Notes: generated by a model not told the origin, from the sequence alone. Positions 33,356 to 42,020 are shown, counted from the first letter of the stretch. The stretch is 64,000 nt of DNA from Micromonospora sp. DSM 45708 (GCF_039566955.1 NZ_CP154796.1:4464001-4528000), one strand, 5' to 3'. A program made the numbers and translations.

Positions 33356-33792
33356 CGATTCAGCGCATGGACAACGTCGGCATCGTCGTCGACGACCTCG
33401 ACGCCGCCGTCGCGTTCTTCACCGCGCTCGGCATGGAGCTGGAAGGCCGGATGCCGATCGAGGGAAGCTGGGCGGGAAAGGTCGTCGGGCTCGACGACAT
33501 GCGGAGCGAGATCGCGATGATGCGGATCCCGGACGCGCCGGGCCGGCTCGAACTGGCGACGTACCACTCCCCGAAGGCGATCACGCCCGAGCCGAAGGTC
33601 ACCCCGGCCAACACGCGGGGCCTGCACCGCGTCATGTTCGCCGTCGACGACATCGAGGCCACGCTCGCCCGCCTCCGCCCGCACGGCGCCGAACTCGTCG
33701 GCGAGGTGACCCGCTTCGAGGACAGCTTCCTGCTCTGCTACCTGCGCGGGCCGAGCGGCATCATCGTCGCGCTGGCCGAGCAACTGAACTGA
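33352..33792 (+). CDS. VOC (glyoxalase/bleomycin-resistance) family protein
   Basis: 146 residues: two betaalphabetabetabeta repeats, starting MDNVGIVVDDLDAAVAFFTALG and HRVMFAVDDIEATLARLRPHG, ending GPSGIIVALAEQLN. Potential metal ligands are Glu/His positions in ELEGR and RLELATYH. ATG overlaps the HAD stop. TACCCT 7 nt upstream could also give a separate leaderless transcript. Substrate unknown. Confidence 0.88.
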   Translation: MTIQRMDNVGIVVDDLDAAVAFFTALGMELEGRMPIEGSWAGKVVGLDDMRSEIAMMRIPDAPGRLELATYHSPKAITPEPKVTPANTRGLHRVMFAVDDIEATLARLRPHGAELVGEVTRFEDSFLLCYLRGPSGIIVALAEQLN

Positions 33793-33805
33793 GTCGTCCA
33801 CGCCC

Positions 33806-34777
33806 TCAGGTTGGTAGGGACGACGAGTGCCAGTCGCCGGCCAGGGCCAGGTCCGCCACCTCGGCCGCGCAGCCCCACGACAACGTCACCCCGGCACCGC
33901 CGTGCCCGTACGCGTGCACCAGCCGCCCGCCGCCGGGCTCCCGCTCGACCCGGGGCCCGCCGTGCCGGACCGGTCGCAACCCGATCCGCTCCCCCAGCAC
34001 CGGCGCGTCCGCCAACCGCGGCACCAACGCGACGCAGCGGTGCCGGATCGCCGCCGCCGTCTCCGGGTCCGGCCGGGTGTGCCCCACCCCGAGCTGGTAG
34101 GTGCCGCCGAGCACCACGTCGTGCCGGCGCGGGTGCACGTACGTGACGCCCGCCGGGTCGTCCTCGTCGCGTACCGAGACGGTCAGGCCGGGGTTCGCCA
34201 CCAGCACGATGTGCCCGCGCGCCGGGTGGACGGCCGGGTCGGCGGCGAGCCGGCCGGCGGCCAGGCCGGTCGCGTTGACCACTGTCGGCGCGATCTCGTA
34301 CGCCTCGGCGAGCGTCTCCAGCGCACGCCGGACGATCCGGCCGCCACCGGCCTCGACCTGCCGGTGCAGCCAGGTCAGGTAGCGGTTCATCTCCACCGTC
34401 GGCGCGGTGAACCGCAGCAGCGCGGTGTACGGCGGCCGGGCCGGCTCGGCCACCAGGTCACCGCAGGCGTCGGCCCACCACGGCGGCCCGGCGTAGGGGC
34501 GGCGCAACCACATCCGGGTCGGCCGGTCCACCACCCCGGGCACGCCGTCGGCGGCCTGGCGGCGCAGCTCGGCGTGGGTGTCCCGGGCCCAGCGCAGCAC
34601 CCGGGGGTCCGCCTCGGTGTGGCTCGGGTACCAGACCGCGGCGGCCACCGTGGACACGATGTCCGCCGGGTCGTCGGCGGTCAGCACCGTGACCCGCGCG
34701 CCACGGCGCTGAAGCGTGACCGCCGTGGTCATCCCGATCACCCCGCCGCCGACCACCACCACGTCCGCTGCCGTCAT
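33806..34777 (-). CDS. FAD-dependent D-amino-acid-oxidase-like enzyme
   Basis: 323 residues from ATG 34777, preceded by GGGAGCGGG; the longer ATG 34846 form adds 23 residues and reads into the promoter. The Rossmann FAD motif VVVVGGGVIGMTTA is at the N-terminus, AAAVWYPSHTEADPRVLRWA follows as in DAAO, and RIGLRPVRHGGPRVE with YGHGGAGVTLSWGCA closes the FAD site. This closely matches D-amino-acid oxidase: oxidation of D-amino acids to 2-oxoacids with H2O2. It is divergent from a LysR regulator. Confidence 0.9.
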   Translation of the reverse strand: MTAADVVVVGGGVIGMTTAVTLQRRGARVTVLTADDPADIVSTVAAAVWYPSHTEADPRVLRWARDTHAELRRQAADGVPGVVDRPTRMWLRRPYAGPPWWADACGDLVAEPARPPYTALLRFTAPTVEMNRYLTWLHRQVEAGGGRIVRRALETLAEAYEIAPTVVNATGLAAGRLAADPAVHPARGHIVLVANPGLTVSVRDEDDPAGVTYVHPRRHDVVLGGTYQLGVGHTRPDPETAAAIRHRCVALVPRLADAPVLGERIGLRPVRHGGPRVEREPGGGRLVHAYGHGGAGVTLSWGCAAEVADLALAGDWHSSSLPT

Positions 34778-34866
34778 GGCCCGCTCCCGTCGCTCGTACC
34801 GTCGTTGTGCTGCCGATGGTGGCCCCGCGGACACGATGTCGTCCAAGACGGATCGGACCGGCGGCG

Positions 34867-34881
34867 ATAAGCGGCGCTTAT
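34867..34881. promoter_or_regulatory. LysR-type operator (T-N11-A palindrome)
   Basis: ATAAGC-GGC-GCTTAT is a perfect 15-bp dyad holding T68-N11-A80, the signature LysR box. It overlaps the TATGAT -10 box of the lysR-like gene, which suggests autorepression, and lies 90 bp upstream of the divergent oxidase start. Confidence 0.7.
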
Positions 34882-34884
34882 GAT
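34879..34884 (+). promoter_or_regulatory. -10 box for leaderless LysR gene
   Basis: TATGAT lies 6 nt before ATG 34891. Confidence 0.6.
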
Positions 34885-34890
34885 GGCGGG

Positions 34891-35787
34891 ATGGTGGAGG
34901 CCCCGGGCGCCTGGTCGGACCTGCGCCGGCTGCGCTCGTTCGTGGTGCTCGCCGACGAGCTGCACTTCACCCGCGCGGCGGCCCGGCTGCGCATCGCCCA
35001 ACCCGCGCTCAGCCAGCAGATCCGCGCCCTGGAACGGCAGCTCGGCGTGCCGCTGGTGTTCCGCACCAGCCGGGGCTGCACGCTGACCGAGGTGGGCGCC
35101 CGGGTCGCCGACGAGGCCGCCCGGCTGCTCGCCGACGTGGACGCCGCCACCGCCCGCATCCGCGACCTGGCGCGCGGCCGGGGTGGTCGGCTGCGGTTGG
35201 CGTACACCCGGTCGGCGCGCGGCGGCCGGGTCGACGCGCTGATCGCCCGGTTCCGGGCCGCCCACCCCGGCGTCGAGGTGGTCTCCGAGACGGCCTGGAC
35301 CGCGCCGAACGTGGCCGGACTGCTCGCCGGCCGGCTGGACGCGGCGTTCGTCCGGCCGCCGGTGGACGAGTCGGCGTTGGCCTGCCGCACGGTCGACACC
35401 GAGGAGTTGCTGCTGGCGGTGCCGGCGGGCCACCCGCTGGCCACCGGCCGCCGCCGGATCGGCCGGGCCGAGGTGGTCGACCTGCCGGCGGTGATGTGGC
35501 CACGGGAGAACGGGCCCGGCATGTTCGACCGGACCATCGCCCAGGTCTGGCCGCGCGGCGGCTTCCGGCTGGTCCGGCAGGAGCCCGACGACGAGCAGTT
35601 GCTGCGCGCGGTGGCGGAGGGCGACGTGGTCGCGGCCGTGCCGGCCGGTCGGGCCCGCGCGTTACGGCTGCCCGGCGTACGGCTGCGCCGGTTCACCGCC
35701 CCGACGCCCACCGTGGACGTCGGGCTGGCCTGGCCGGTGGACAGCACCAACCCGGCGCTGCACGCGCTGCTGGCCCTGCTCGACTGA
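34891..35787 (+). CDS. LysR-family transcriptional regulator
   Basis: 298 residues from ATG 34891, supported by TATGAT 6 nt upstream. The N-terminal winged HTH reads DLRRLRSFVVLADELHFTRA and AQPALSQQIRALERQLG; the C-terminal effector domain (about 95-295) is a two-lobe periplasmic-binding-like fold (RLRLAYTRSA, LDAAFVRPPV, LLLAVPAGHPLA). It is divergent from the D-amino-acid-oxidase-like gene, so it probably controls that gene and itself in response to a substrate-related ligand. Confidence 0.92.
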   Translation: MVEAPGAWSDLRRLRSFVVLADELHFTRAAARLRIAQPALSQQIRALERQLGVPLVFRTSRGCTLTEVGARVADEAARLLADVDAATARIRDLARGRGGRLRLAYTRSARGGRVDALIARFRAAHPGVEVVSETAWTAPNVAGLLAGRLDAAFVRPPVDESALACRTVDTEELLLAVPAGHPLATGRRRIGRAEVVDLPAVMWPRENGPGMFDRTIAQVWPRGGFRLVRQEPDDEQLLRAVAEGDVVAAVPAGRARALRLPGVRLRRFTAPTPTVDVGLAWPVDSTNPALHALLALLD

Positions 35788-35819
35788 GCCAGGGCCGCCC
35801 GCCGGCGGGCCCCGCCCCG

Positions 35820-36434
35820 TCAGCTCCCGGTCGCCAACTGCTCCTTCGCGTCGTCGTAGCCGGCCTGGCCCGGGGCCCCGGCCGGCGCGTAGATCACCCG
35901 GATGACGCCCGTCGGGTACGCCTCCGTCGCGGTCACCCGCAGGTGGTACGGGTGGTCGCCCTCGTCGAACAGCTTGCGCCCCTTGCGGGCCGCGACCGGG
36001 TGCACCAGCAGCCGCAGCTCGTCGACCAGCCCGGCGGCGAGCAACTGCTGCACCACCGAGATCGAGCCGGGGATGAGGATGCCCTTGATGCCGGCATCGG
36101 CCTTGAGCGCCGTCACGGCGTCGACGAGGTCGCCCTGGATCAGCTCGGAGTTGCGCCAGGAGAACTCCAGCGGCTGGCGGGAGACGACCACCTTGCGCAT
36201 GTCGCCGAGCTGCTTGGCGAACGGCGCGTCGTCGCCGCCGGCGGCCTCCCGGTCCGGCCACGCGCCGGCGAAGCTGTCGTAGGTCGGGCGGGCGATCAGC
36301 AGCACGTCGGAGGTGTCGTAGTCCTCGGCGACGGCGCGGCCCATGTTGTCGTCGAAGTAGGGGAAGTGCCAATCAGGGTCGATCTCGGCGACGCCGTCGG
36401 CCGAGATGAACAGCGTGGAGATGACCTTCGCCAT
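35820..36434 (-). CDS. RibD C-terminal/dihydrofolate-reductase-like protein
   Basis: 204 residues from ATG 36434 with AAGGAG upstream. The DHFR-like fold is shown by KVISTLFISADGVAE, DVLLIARPTYDSFAGAWP, KVVVSRQPLEF, ILIPGSISVVQQLLAAGLVDE and LLVHPVAARKGRKLF. Such RibD_C proteins bind NADPH and are widespread in actinobacteria; their substrates are mostly unknown. It resembles the protein encoded at 38043. It converges on the LysR gene. Confidence 0.88.
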   Translation of the reverse strand: MAKVISTLFISADGVAEIDPDWHFPYFDDNMGRAVAEDYDTSDVLLIARPTYDSFAGAWPDREAAGGDDAPFAKQLGDMRKVVVSRQPLEFSWRNSELIQGDLVDAVTALKADAGIKGILIPGSISVVQQLLAAGLVDELRLLVHPVAARKGRKLFDEGDHPYHLRVTATEAYPTGVIRVIYAPAGAPGQAGYDDAKEQLATGS

Positions 36435-36641
36435 CGCGGTGCTCCTTCTGGTCAGGTGAGTTCGGCGGGTAGACCGCCGCAGCATGCCAAACTCATCGGC
36501 CGGTCGGGGCCCCTTCGGCACGGAGTGTCGGCCCGGACGGCGAGCTGATCAGGAATCGAGAAGCGGCCGGACCGGTCGGGCCATAGCGTTCCTTTCGAGC
36601 GGGCGGCACCACGCCGGCCGCCGTGACGAGGGGGGATTGAG

Positions 36642-37067
36642 ATGTCCGAGGGCTTCAGCGCCGAGGAACGCGCCGCCATGAAGGAGCGCGCGGCCGAGCT
36701 GCGCGCCGAGGGGAAGAAGGGCGCGAAGAAGGCCGACGAGCTCCAGGCGCTCCTCGACCGGATCGCGCAGATGGCGCCGGACGACCGCGAACTGGCCGAG
36801 CGCGTGCACGTGACGATCACCGCCGCCGCTCCCGAGCTGTCGCCGAAGACCTGGTACGGCATGCCCGCGTACGCGAACGCGGCCGGCAAGATCGTGGTCT
36901 TCTTCCAGGACTCGGGGAAGTTCAACTACCGCTACTCGACGGTGGGCTTCCAGGACGCGGCCAACCTCGACGACGGCGACATGTGGCCGGCGGCGTACGC
37001 GCTGCTGCGGTGGAGCCCGGCGGTGGAGAAGCGGCTCACGGAGCTGGTGCGGACCGCGGTCTCCTGA
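36642..37067 (+). CDS. DUF1801-like small protein
   Basis: 141 residues starting from ATG 36642 with GAGGGGGG upstream. A charged Lys/Glu/Arg-rich N-terminal helix is followed by the DUF1801/YdhG-like core: TWYGMPAYANAAGKIVVFFQ and FNYRYSTVGFQDAANLDDGDMWPAAYAL. The fold is related to frataxin-like iron chaperones, but function is unproven. It stands alone between two unrelated minus-strand genes. Confidence 0.78.
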   Translation: MSEGFSAEERAAMKERAAELRAEGKKGAKKADELQALLDRIAQMAPDDRELAERVHVTITAAAPELSPKTWYGMPAYANAAGKIVVFFQDSGKFNYRYSTVGFQDAANLDDGDMWPAAYALLRWSPAVEKRLTELVRTAVS

Positions 37068-37122
37068 CGGGGTGGCCCGGTGGCCCGCGATCCTCGCGGA
37101 CGGGCCGTCACGGTGGGCCGGC

Positions 37123-37869
37123 TCACCGTTGCCAGGAGTCGAGCCCACGGACGGCGGCGCGGGCGACGTCGTCGGCGAGGTCGGGGTCGTTGCTGCTGCC
37201 CTCCCAGCCCTGGTCGTGCACGACGGTCACCGCGTCGGCGATCTTCACCACCGTGATCTGGCTGGTGGTGGTGCCCTCGGCCGGGCTTCCGTCGAGGCTC
37301 GTCGCCGGCCGGGTGAGCGTCACCAGCAGCGCGTCGTCGCCGGTGCCGGCCAGCGGCTGCGACCGGACGGTGACGGTGCCGCCCCGCTCCGGGAAGGAGC
37401 GGCAGGGTGCCAGCGCGTCCCGGACCCGACGCAGGTAGTCGCCGGCGCCGGTGCCCGTGAAGGCGAAGACGGTCTGGTGCAGCGTGCCGTAGGGGACGTT
37501 CTCCGGTGGGTCCCCGGGCGTCTTGTAGGTGCTCATCATCGCGGCGCCCGCGGTCACCGATCGGCCTCCGGTGGCGAACTCCTCGGCGCACAGCTTCGGC
37601 AGCGCGTCGGCGACCTCCATCGGCTGGGGGGCACCCTTGCGCAGCTCCGCGGGCAGGTCGACGAACGCGGACTTCGGGATGGTCACGGTCGTGGCGGTCG
37701 ACGACGACGCCGACGGTACGCCGGCGGACGTCGGGGCCGCCGACGGTGCGGTGGGCGCGCCCCGGCCCGGGTCGGCCCCGCCGTCGGTGCACGCGCCGGC
37801 CAGCAGCGCGACGGCGAGCACCGGCGGGCCCCACAGTCGCCGCCGGTCGGGTCGGCTCGGTCTGTTCAC
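37123..37869 (-). CDS. Lipoprotein, sensor-type domain, function unknown
   Basis: 248 residues. A basic N-terminus, hydrophobic stretch and lipobox LLAGAC place the lipidated Cys at 27; GGGAGAAGGGAGG precedes the ATG. A Ser/Thr/Ala/Pro linker leads to a mixed alpha/beta domain of about 190 residues (EVADALPKLCAEEFATG, TLHQTVFAFTGTGAGDYLRRV, ITVVKIADAVTVVHDQGWEG) resembling the PknH-like extracellular sensor fold common in actinobacterial lipoproteins. The comparison is by eye only. Extracytoplasmic. Confidence 0.8.
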   Translation of the reverse strand: MNRPSRPDRRRLWGPPVLAVALLAGACTDGGADPGRGAPTAPSAAPTSAGVPSASSSTATTVTIPKSAFVDLPAELRKGAPQPMEVADALPKLCAEEFATGGRSVTAGAAMMSTYKTPGDPPENVPYGTLHQTVFAFTGTGAGDYLRRVRDALAPCRSFPERGGTVTVRSQPLAGTGDDALLVTLTRPATSLDGSPAEGTTTSQITVVKIADAVTVVHDQGWEGSSNDPDLADDVARAAVRGLDSWQR

Positions 37870-38030
37870 ATCGACCTCCCTTCTCCCGGCGTGCCCGCTC
37901 CCGGTCCCGCCGAAACGCCGGAGCCGAATACAGACAGTCGCTTGTCAAAGCGTACGTTTGGGTGAGGGCGAGCGTGGTCCCGCTGCCTGACGTGTCGTTT
38001 CCGTACAAGACACCGGGCCGCCCGGATTCC

Positions 38031-38036
38031 TAGCAT
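38031..38036 (+). promoter_or_regulatory. -10 box for leaderless RibD-like gene
   Basis: TAGCAT lies 6 nt before ATG 38043. Confidence 0.5.
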
Positions 38037-38042
38037 TCCCCC

Positions 38043-38621
38043 ATGCGTGATCTTGTGTATACCGGTTTCCTGTCGCTCGACGGCGTGGTCGACTCCCCCG
38101 GCGGCGGGCCGGGCGAGGAGCACCGCAGCGGCGGCTGGGTGGTGAAGGACATCGAGTTCGTGCCGGAGGCGTTCGCGCTCAAGGGCGAGGAACTCGCCGA
38201 CACCACCGCGCTGATGTTCGGCCGCCGCAGCTACCAGGCGTTCGCGCCTCTCTGGCGGGACTCCGAGGACCACGCCGACTACCGGGACCTGCCGAAGTAC
38301 GTGGTCTCGTCCGGGCTGCCCGACGACGCGCTCGTCGACGGCTGGGGCCCGACGACGATCCTGCGCTCCACCGACGACGTGGCCGCGCTCAAGCGGGGCG
38401 AGGGCGGGGCCGTCTTCATCCACGGCAGCGCGGAGCTGGCCCGACGACTGTCGGACGCCGGCCTGATCGACCGGTACCACCTGCTCGTCTTCCCGGTCCT
38501 GCTCGGCGCCGGGAAGAGCCTGTTCAGCACCGCCGACAAGGACAAGCAGACGTTGCGGCTGCGGGAGTCCGCGGCCTACCCGAACGGCGTGCTGAAGCTG
38601 ATCTACGACGTGGTCCGCTGA
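38043..38621 (+). CDS. RibD C-terminal/dihydrofolate-reductase-like protein
   Basis: 192 residues. It starts MRDLVYTGFLSLDGVVDSPG, then TALMFGRRSYQAFAPLWR, KYVVSSGLPDD, AVFIHGSAELARRLSDAGLID and YHLLVFPVLLGAGKSLF: the NADPH-binding DHFR/RibD_C fold. Promoter spacing (TAGCAT, 6 nt) indicates leaderless translation. The 3' end overlaps the convergent AraC gene by 19 bp. Substrate unknown. Confidence 0.9.
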   Translation: MRDLVYTGFLSLDGVVDSPGGGPGEEHRSGGWVVKDIEFVPEAFALKGEELADTTALMFGRRSYQAFAPLWRDSEDHADYRDLPKYVVSSGLPDDALVDGWGPTTILRSTDDVAALKRGEGGAVFIHGSAELARRLSDAGLIDRYHLLVFPVLLGAGKSLFSTADKDKQTLRLRESAAYPNGVLKLIYDVVR

Positions 38622-39313
38622 CCCAGGTCCAGCGCGATCGGTCCGCCGCCGCCCGCGCGCAACCGCCCCGCCGTCCGTCCGACGTACCGGCGCAGCGCGC
38701 GGGCCAGGTGCGGCTCGTCGACGTACGCGAGCCGGGCGACCGTCTCGGCCACCGGAACGCCGGCGGCCAGTAGCGCCGCGGCCTCCCGCGCGCGTTCGAT
38801 CTGCCGCACGGCGCCCTGGGTCAGCCCGGTCGCCGCCCGGAACCGACGTTCCACCGTACGCGGCGACGCGTACGGGCGGTGGCCGCGGCGAAGCTCGGCG
38901 ACGAACGGGTCGCGGACCACGACGCCGGCCCGCACCAGCCGGTCGACAAGCGCCTCGGCGTCGTCCGGGCCCGGCGTCTCCCACCGGTCGCCGGCCAGCC
39001 GGAACGTCCGGCGGGTGACGTCGGGCAGCTCGGCGCCGCGGTCGACCAGAGCGGGTGCGGGGAGGGCGCGCAGCGACGTCCCCACCGCGAACTCGATGCC
39101 GACGAAGGCCGCGCCGTCGGGCACCGGCGCGACGCCCGCGCCGGTCTCGGGCCCCGAGACGCTCGCGTACGGCTGACCGTCGCGCTGCCAGAACACCAGG
39201 CCCCAGCAGGCGGTCGCCACCGACGTCATCTCCGCGACCCGTCCGCTGGTGCAGGTCCACACCGAGTCGACCCACGCGGAGTCGGACGCACGCGTGGTGA
39301 ACCGCAGCTCCAC
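38603..39313 (-). CDS. AraC-family transcriptional regulator
   Basis: 236 residues from GTG 39313, with TATCCT 6 nt upstream (leaderless). The C-terminal double HTH reads ASPRTVERRFRAATGLTQGAVRQIERAREAAALL and VAETVARLAYVDEPHLARALRRYVGRT. The N-terminal part is a cupin-like effector domain (FWQRDGQPYASVSGPETG, FVGIEFAVGTSL). The DUF6597-like effector part suggests the general actinobacterial AraC group. Convergent with the RibD-like gene, with a 19-bp overlap. Targets unknown. Confidence 0.88.
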   Translation of the reverse strand: MELRFTTRASDSAWVDSVWTCTSGRVAEMTSVATACWGLVFWQRDGQPYASVSGPETGAGVAPVPDGAAFVGIEFAVGTSLRALPAPALVDRGAELPDVTRRTFRLAGDRWETPGPDDAEALVDRLVRAGVVVRDPFVAELRRGHRPYASPRTVERRFRAATGLTQGAVRQIERAREAAALLAAGVPVAETVARLAYVDEPHLARALRRYVGRTAGRLRAGGGGPIALDLGQRTTS

Positions 39314-39319
39314 GGCAGC

Positions 39320-39325
39320 AGGATA
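39320..39325 (-). promoter_or_regulatory. -10 box for leaderless AraC gene
   Basis: TATCCT on the minus strand lies 6 nt before GTG 39313. Confidence 0.55.
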
Positions 39326-39351
39326 CGGCGACCGGGGCCGGGCCGCCGGCC

Positions 39352-40254
39352 CTACCGGGCCGCCGGTCCCGGCCCGTCGGGGCGGGAGGCGACCGCGTCG
39401 CGGGCGGGATAGCCCAACACCTCGGCCAGGTCACCGGCCGCCGCGGTGTAGGCGGCGTAGATGTCGTCGTCGAAGTGGTTGTGCCAGTCGCCGGCCGCGC
39501 CCTTGCGGTAGTGGGAGATCCGGCCCGGCGTCTCCTTGTCCTTCTTCATCTTCGTGAAGCTGTAGCGGGCCAGGAGGGCGGCCAGCTCGGACGGCGGCAG
39601 CGTGATGCCGCAGTGCCGCATCAACCGGTCCACCTCTTCCGCCTGCCGGTCGCCGGTCAGGTCCTCGTAGCGGAACAGGCGGAACGTCTCCGAGGGCGGG
39701 GCCACCGCCCACGAACGCATCTGCCCGAACTGCTTCTTGTCGCGGAGGCGGTCGATGACGTAGAGCATCCCCTCCTTCTTCGACTTCTCCTGGAGGGCCT
39801 TTCGCGCCTGCGGGATGTCACCCATCGGGGCGTGCGAGTTCCGCAGCGAGAAGTAGCTCGACACCACCACGTCGCGCGGGTCGCGGATGACGAAGAACGC
39901 GCGGTACGTGCCGGCCTTCGGCACCGCCTCGAACCGCCGGTGGGACAGGAAGATCGCGAGGCCCACCCGGCCGCGCGGGACGGGCGCGGTCGCGCCGCCG
40001 GAGTAGAAGCGCGGGTCGTAGGGCAGCAGCCCGGAATGACGGTAGACGGCCGGGTCGCTGAACAACGCCTTGATCCACTGGCTGCCCGTCTTACGGACGG
40101 TGCAGTGGAATATGTTGTCGAATTCGCTGCGGGAAACGACCGGCACGGTGAGCCGCATCCGGGTGTTGCGCGTTTCCATCTGCGCCCGCCGGGCCGCGAC
40201 GCGCATGGAGTTCGGCGTATTGTGCTTGGCGAATTCGACGGCGCGATTGATCAT
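39352..40254 (-). CDS. PAPS-dependent sulfotransferase (Sulfotransfer_1 family)
   Basis: 300 residues from ATG 40254 (GGAAAA close upstream); the GTG at 40293 is less likely. PAPS motifs: RKTGSQW (54-60, the 5'-phosphosulfate loop), VIRDPRDVVVSSY (122-134, the 3'-phosphate site), and YRKGAAGDWHNHF (249-261), which matches the RKGxxGDWKxxF signature of cytosolic-type sulfotransferases. Role: sulfation of a hydroxyl or amine on a small molecule or glycan. Codon use near the 5' end is less GC-rich than its neighbours, hinting at acquisition. No obvious pathway partner adjoins it. Confidence 0.9.
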   Translation of the reverse strand: MINRAVEFAKHNTPNSMRVAARRAQMETRNTRMRLTVPVVSRSEFDNIFHCTVRKTGSQWIKALFSDPAVYRHSGLLPYDPRFYSGGATAPVPRGRVGLAIFLSHRRFEAVPKAGTYRAFFVIRDPRDVVVSSYFSLRNSHAPMGDIPQARKALQEKSKKEGMLYVIDRLRDKKQFGQMRSWAVAPPSETFRLFRYEDLTGDRQAEEVDRLMRHCGITLPPSELAALLARYSFTKMKKDKETPGRISHYRKGAAGDWHNHFDDDIYAAYTAAAGDLAEVLGYPARDAVASRPDGPGPAAR

Positions 40255-40566
40255 TTTTCCAAACCTATCCGCGCCCCGCGGAGCAGGGCACACCGACTGT
40301 TACGCGCACGTCGCGCAGTCGGAATCCGCAGACTCCATCCGCTCGCCCCGCGCCCCGATGCGCCGCTAGGAATATCCCCGACGGTCACATTAAAGTCAAT
40401 CGGAGAAAGCCTGAGAGTCCGCTGAAAATCTGCAATTTCTATAGGAATTGCGGGGCGTGTCGGCCGCGCGGGATTCGGCCCGTCGACCGGCGCGTCGACA
40501 TGTACGCCCGCCCGCCGACGTGCGCGAGGAGGCGTACGGCGTCGACATGAGCCGACCCCGCCGCGG
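40255..40566. other. AT-rich intergenic gap with imperfect palindrome
   Basis: There is no credible gene in these 312 bp. The segment 40370-40450 is markedly AT-richer than the window. It holds a 20-bp palindrome (40432-40451, GCAATT ... AATTGC) with a single mismatched pair and a CTATAG core. This is probably the promoter/operator region of the sulfotransferase gene, about 180 bp upstream of its start. Confidence 0.5.
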
Positions 40567-41046
40567 TCACAGCCAGTAGGTGTCGTGGCGGAGGAAGAAC
40601 TCCGTCCGCTCGTCCTCGCTCAGCTCGGCCAGCTCGTGGATGCCCTCGAAGTAGCCCTCCCGGGGCGCGCCGGGCGCGAAGTGCAGCAGCATCGACGCCG
40701 GCTGGCCGGACTCGTTACGGAACGCGTGGACCCCGCCCTCCGGCACGTGGACGAAGTCGCCCGGCCCGGTGTCGATCCAGCGCCGCCCGTCGTAGATGCG
40801 GATGGTGCCGCTGAGCACGAAGAACGACTCGGAGATGCTGCGGTGGAAGTGCGGCGCGGGGCCGCTGGGCGTGGCGCCCATGTCCCACCGGTAGAGCCCG
40901 AACCGGCCGTTGGTGGTCGCGCCGGTGGCCAGGTAGTGCGCCCCGCCACCGCTCGGGTGGCGCAGCTCGGGCGCGGCGTCGGCCGGGCGGTAGGTCGCGC
41001 TGGTCTCCCCGGTGGACCCGAGGTAGCGCGGCGGTGGGTAGGTCAT
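40567..41046 (-). CDS. Cupin-domain protein
   Basis: 159 residues. Cupin motif 1 is PAPHFHRSISESFFVLSG (His ligands plus Glu) and motif 2 is GDFVHVPEGGVHAFRNES. A C-terminal helical extension (ELAELSEDERTEFFLRHDTYWL) follows. Likely a small metal-binding oxygenase, isomerase or sensor; substrate unknown. It lies on the same strand as the sulfotransferase but is separated by a 312-bp gap. I see nothing notable in the 169 bp between it and the TetR gene. Confidence 0.85.
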   Translation of the reverse strand: MTYPPPRYLGSTGETSATYRPADAAPELRHPSGGGAHYLATGATTNGRFGLYRWDMGATPSGPAPHFHRSISESFFVLSGTIRIYDGRRWIDTGPGDFVHVPEGGVHAFRNESGQPASMLLHFAPGAPREGYFEGIHELAELSEDERTEFFLRHDTYWL

Positions 41047-41215
41047 CGGCGTCTCCGTTCCCCGTCGGTGCGACCGGGACGAGGCTAGGCCGCGGGTACG
41101 ACAGGACCGGTGGGCTCAGACCCGCCCGGCGAAGGCCAGCCGGACCCACCTGTCGTGGTCGTTCCTGGATTCCCCTCCCGGCTGGCCGGGCCGGCGCGGA
41201 TCGGTGCCGCGCCGG

Positions 41216-41971
41216 TCAGTTCACGTCGGGGCCCCGCCCGCTGTCCGCCGCGCGGACGGACACTCGGCGCGACGAGGCCCAGCCCTGCCGGTGCAACCGC
41301 TCGACGCCGTCCAGCAGCAGGTCGAGCGCGAACTCGAACTCGAACTGGTCGTCGCAGCCCGACCCGACGATCGAGCCGTCCTGGTGGGACGCCGCCCCGG
41401 CGACCTCGGCGAGGTGAGGGAAGCGCGCGGCGGCCTCCGGCGGGAAGGCGGCCGACGGCTCGGGCCCGGACGTGCCGGACCGGCCGGCGTCCCGGGACGC
41501 GTCGAACAGTTCCTGGCTGAAGCCCAGGATCCGGCTGCCCATCGCGTGCATCACGTGGTGCGCCAGGTCGACGGAGAACCCGCCGGCCCGGAACGCCCCG
41601 ACCATCGAGTCGAGGTAGGACAGGACGCCGGGCGTCGCGGTGTTGCGCGTCTCGATCGCGAGCGGCGCCCAGGGGTGGCGACGAAGCATCTGCCGTGCGG
41701 AGAGGACGCGTCGGCGGACGGTGTGTTTCCAGTCGCCGCCGGTGGCCGGCGGGTCGATCTCGGCGACGACCGCGTCGATCATGCCGTCGAGCAGCTCGTC
41801 CTTGTTGGCGACGTGCTTGTAGAGGGCCATCGGCACGACGCCCAGTTCCTGGGCGAGATTGCGCATGCTGAGGGCGGCGATGCCGGCCTCGTCGGCGAGC
41901 GCGACGGCGGCCCGCAGGATGCGTTCCCTGGTCAGTGGCGCCCGGCGCACCACCTCGGCCTGCTCAGCCAT
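41216..41971 (-). CDS. TetR/AcrR-family repressor
   Basis: 251 residues from ATG 41971, with GAGGACGAG upstream; the longer GTG 42043 form would run through the operator. HTH: RERILRAAVALADEAGIAAL and SMRNLAQELGVVPMALYKHV. The C-terminal domain resembles TetR_C (tetracycline-repressor-like: WKHTVRRRVLSARQMLRRHPWA, HHVMHAMGSRILGF). It is divergent from the oxidoreductase gene, with two near-identical palindromes between them, so it very likely represses both. Confidence 0.92.
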   Translation of the reverse strand: MAEQAEVVRRAPLTRERILRAAVALADEAGIAALSMRNLAQELGVVPMALYKHVANKDELLDGMIDAVVAEIDPPATGGDWKHTVRRRVLSARQMLRRHPWAPLAIETRNTATPGVLSYLDSMVGAFRAGGFSVDLAHHVMHAMGSRILGFSQELFDASRDAGRSGTSGPEPSAAFPPEAAARFPHLAEVAGAASHQDGSIVGSGCDDQFEFEFALDLLLDGVERLHRQGWASSRRVSVRAADSGRGPDVN

Positions 41972-42014
41972 CTCGTCCTCGTTCCCCGGCGGCGGTGGTT
42001 GAACCCTAACCACC

Positions 42015-42020
42015 TTGACA
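42015..42020 (+). promoter_or_regulatory. -35 box of the oxidoreductase promoter
   Basis: TTGACA lies immediately before the first palindrome; a weak -10 (GACCAT, 17-bp spacer, or CATAGG) falls between the two palindromes. Confidence 0.5.
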
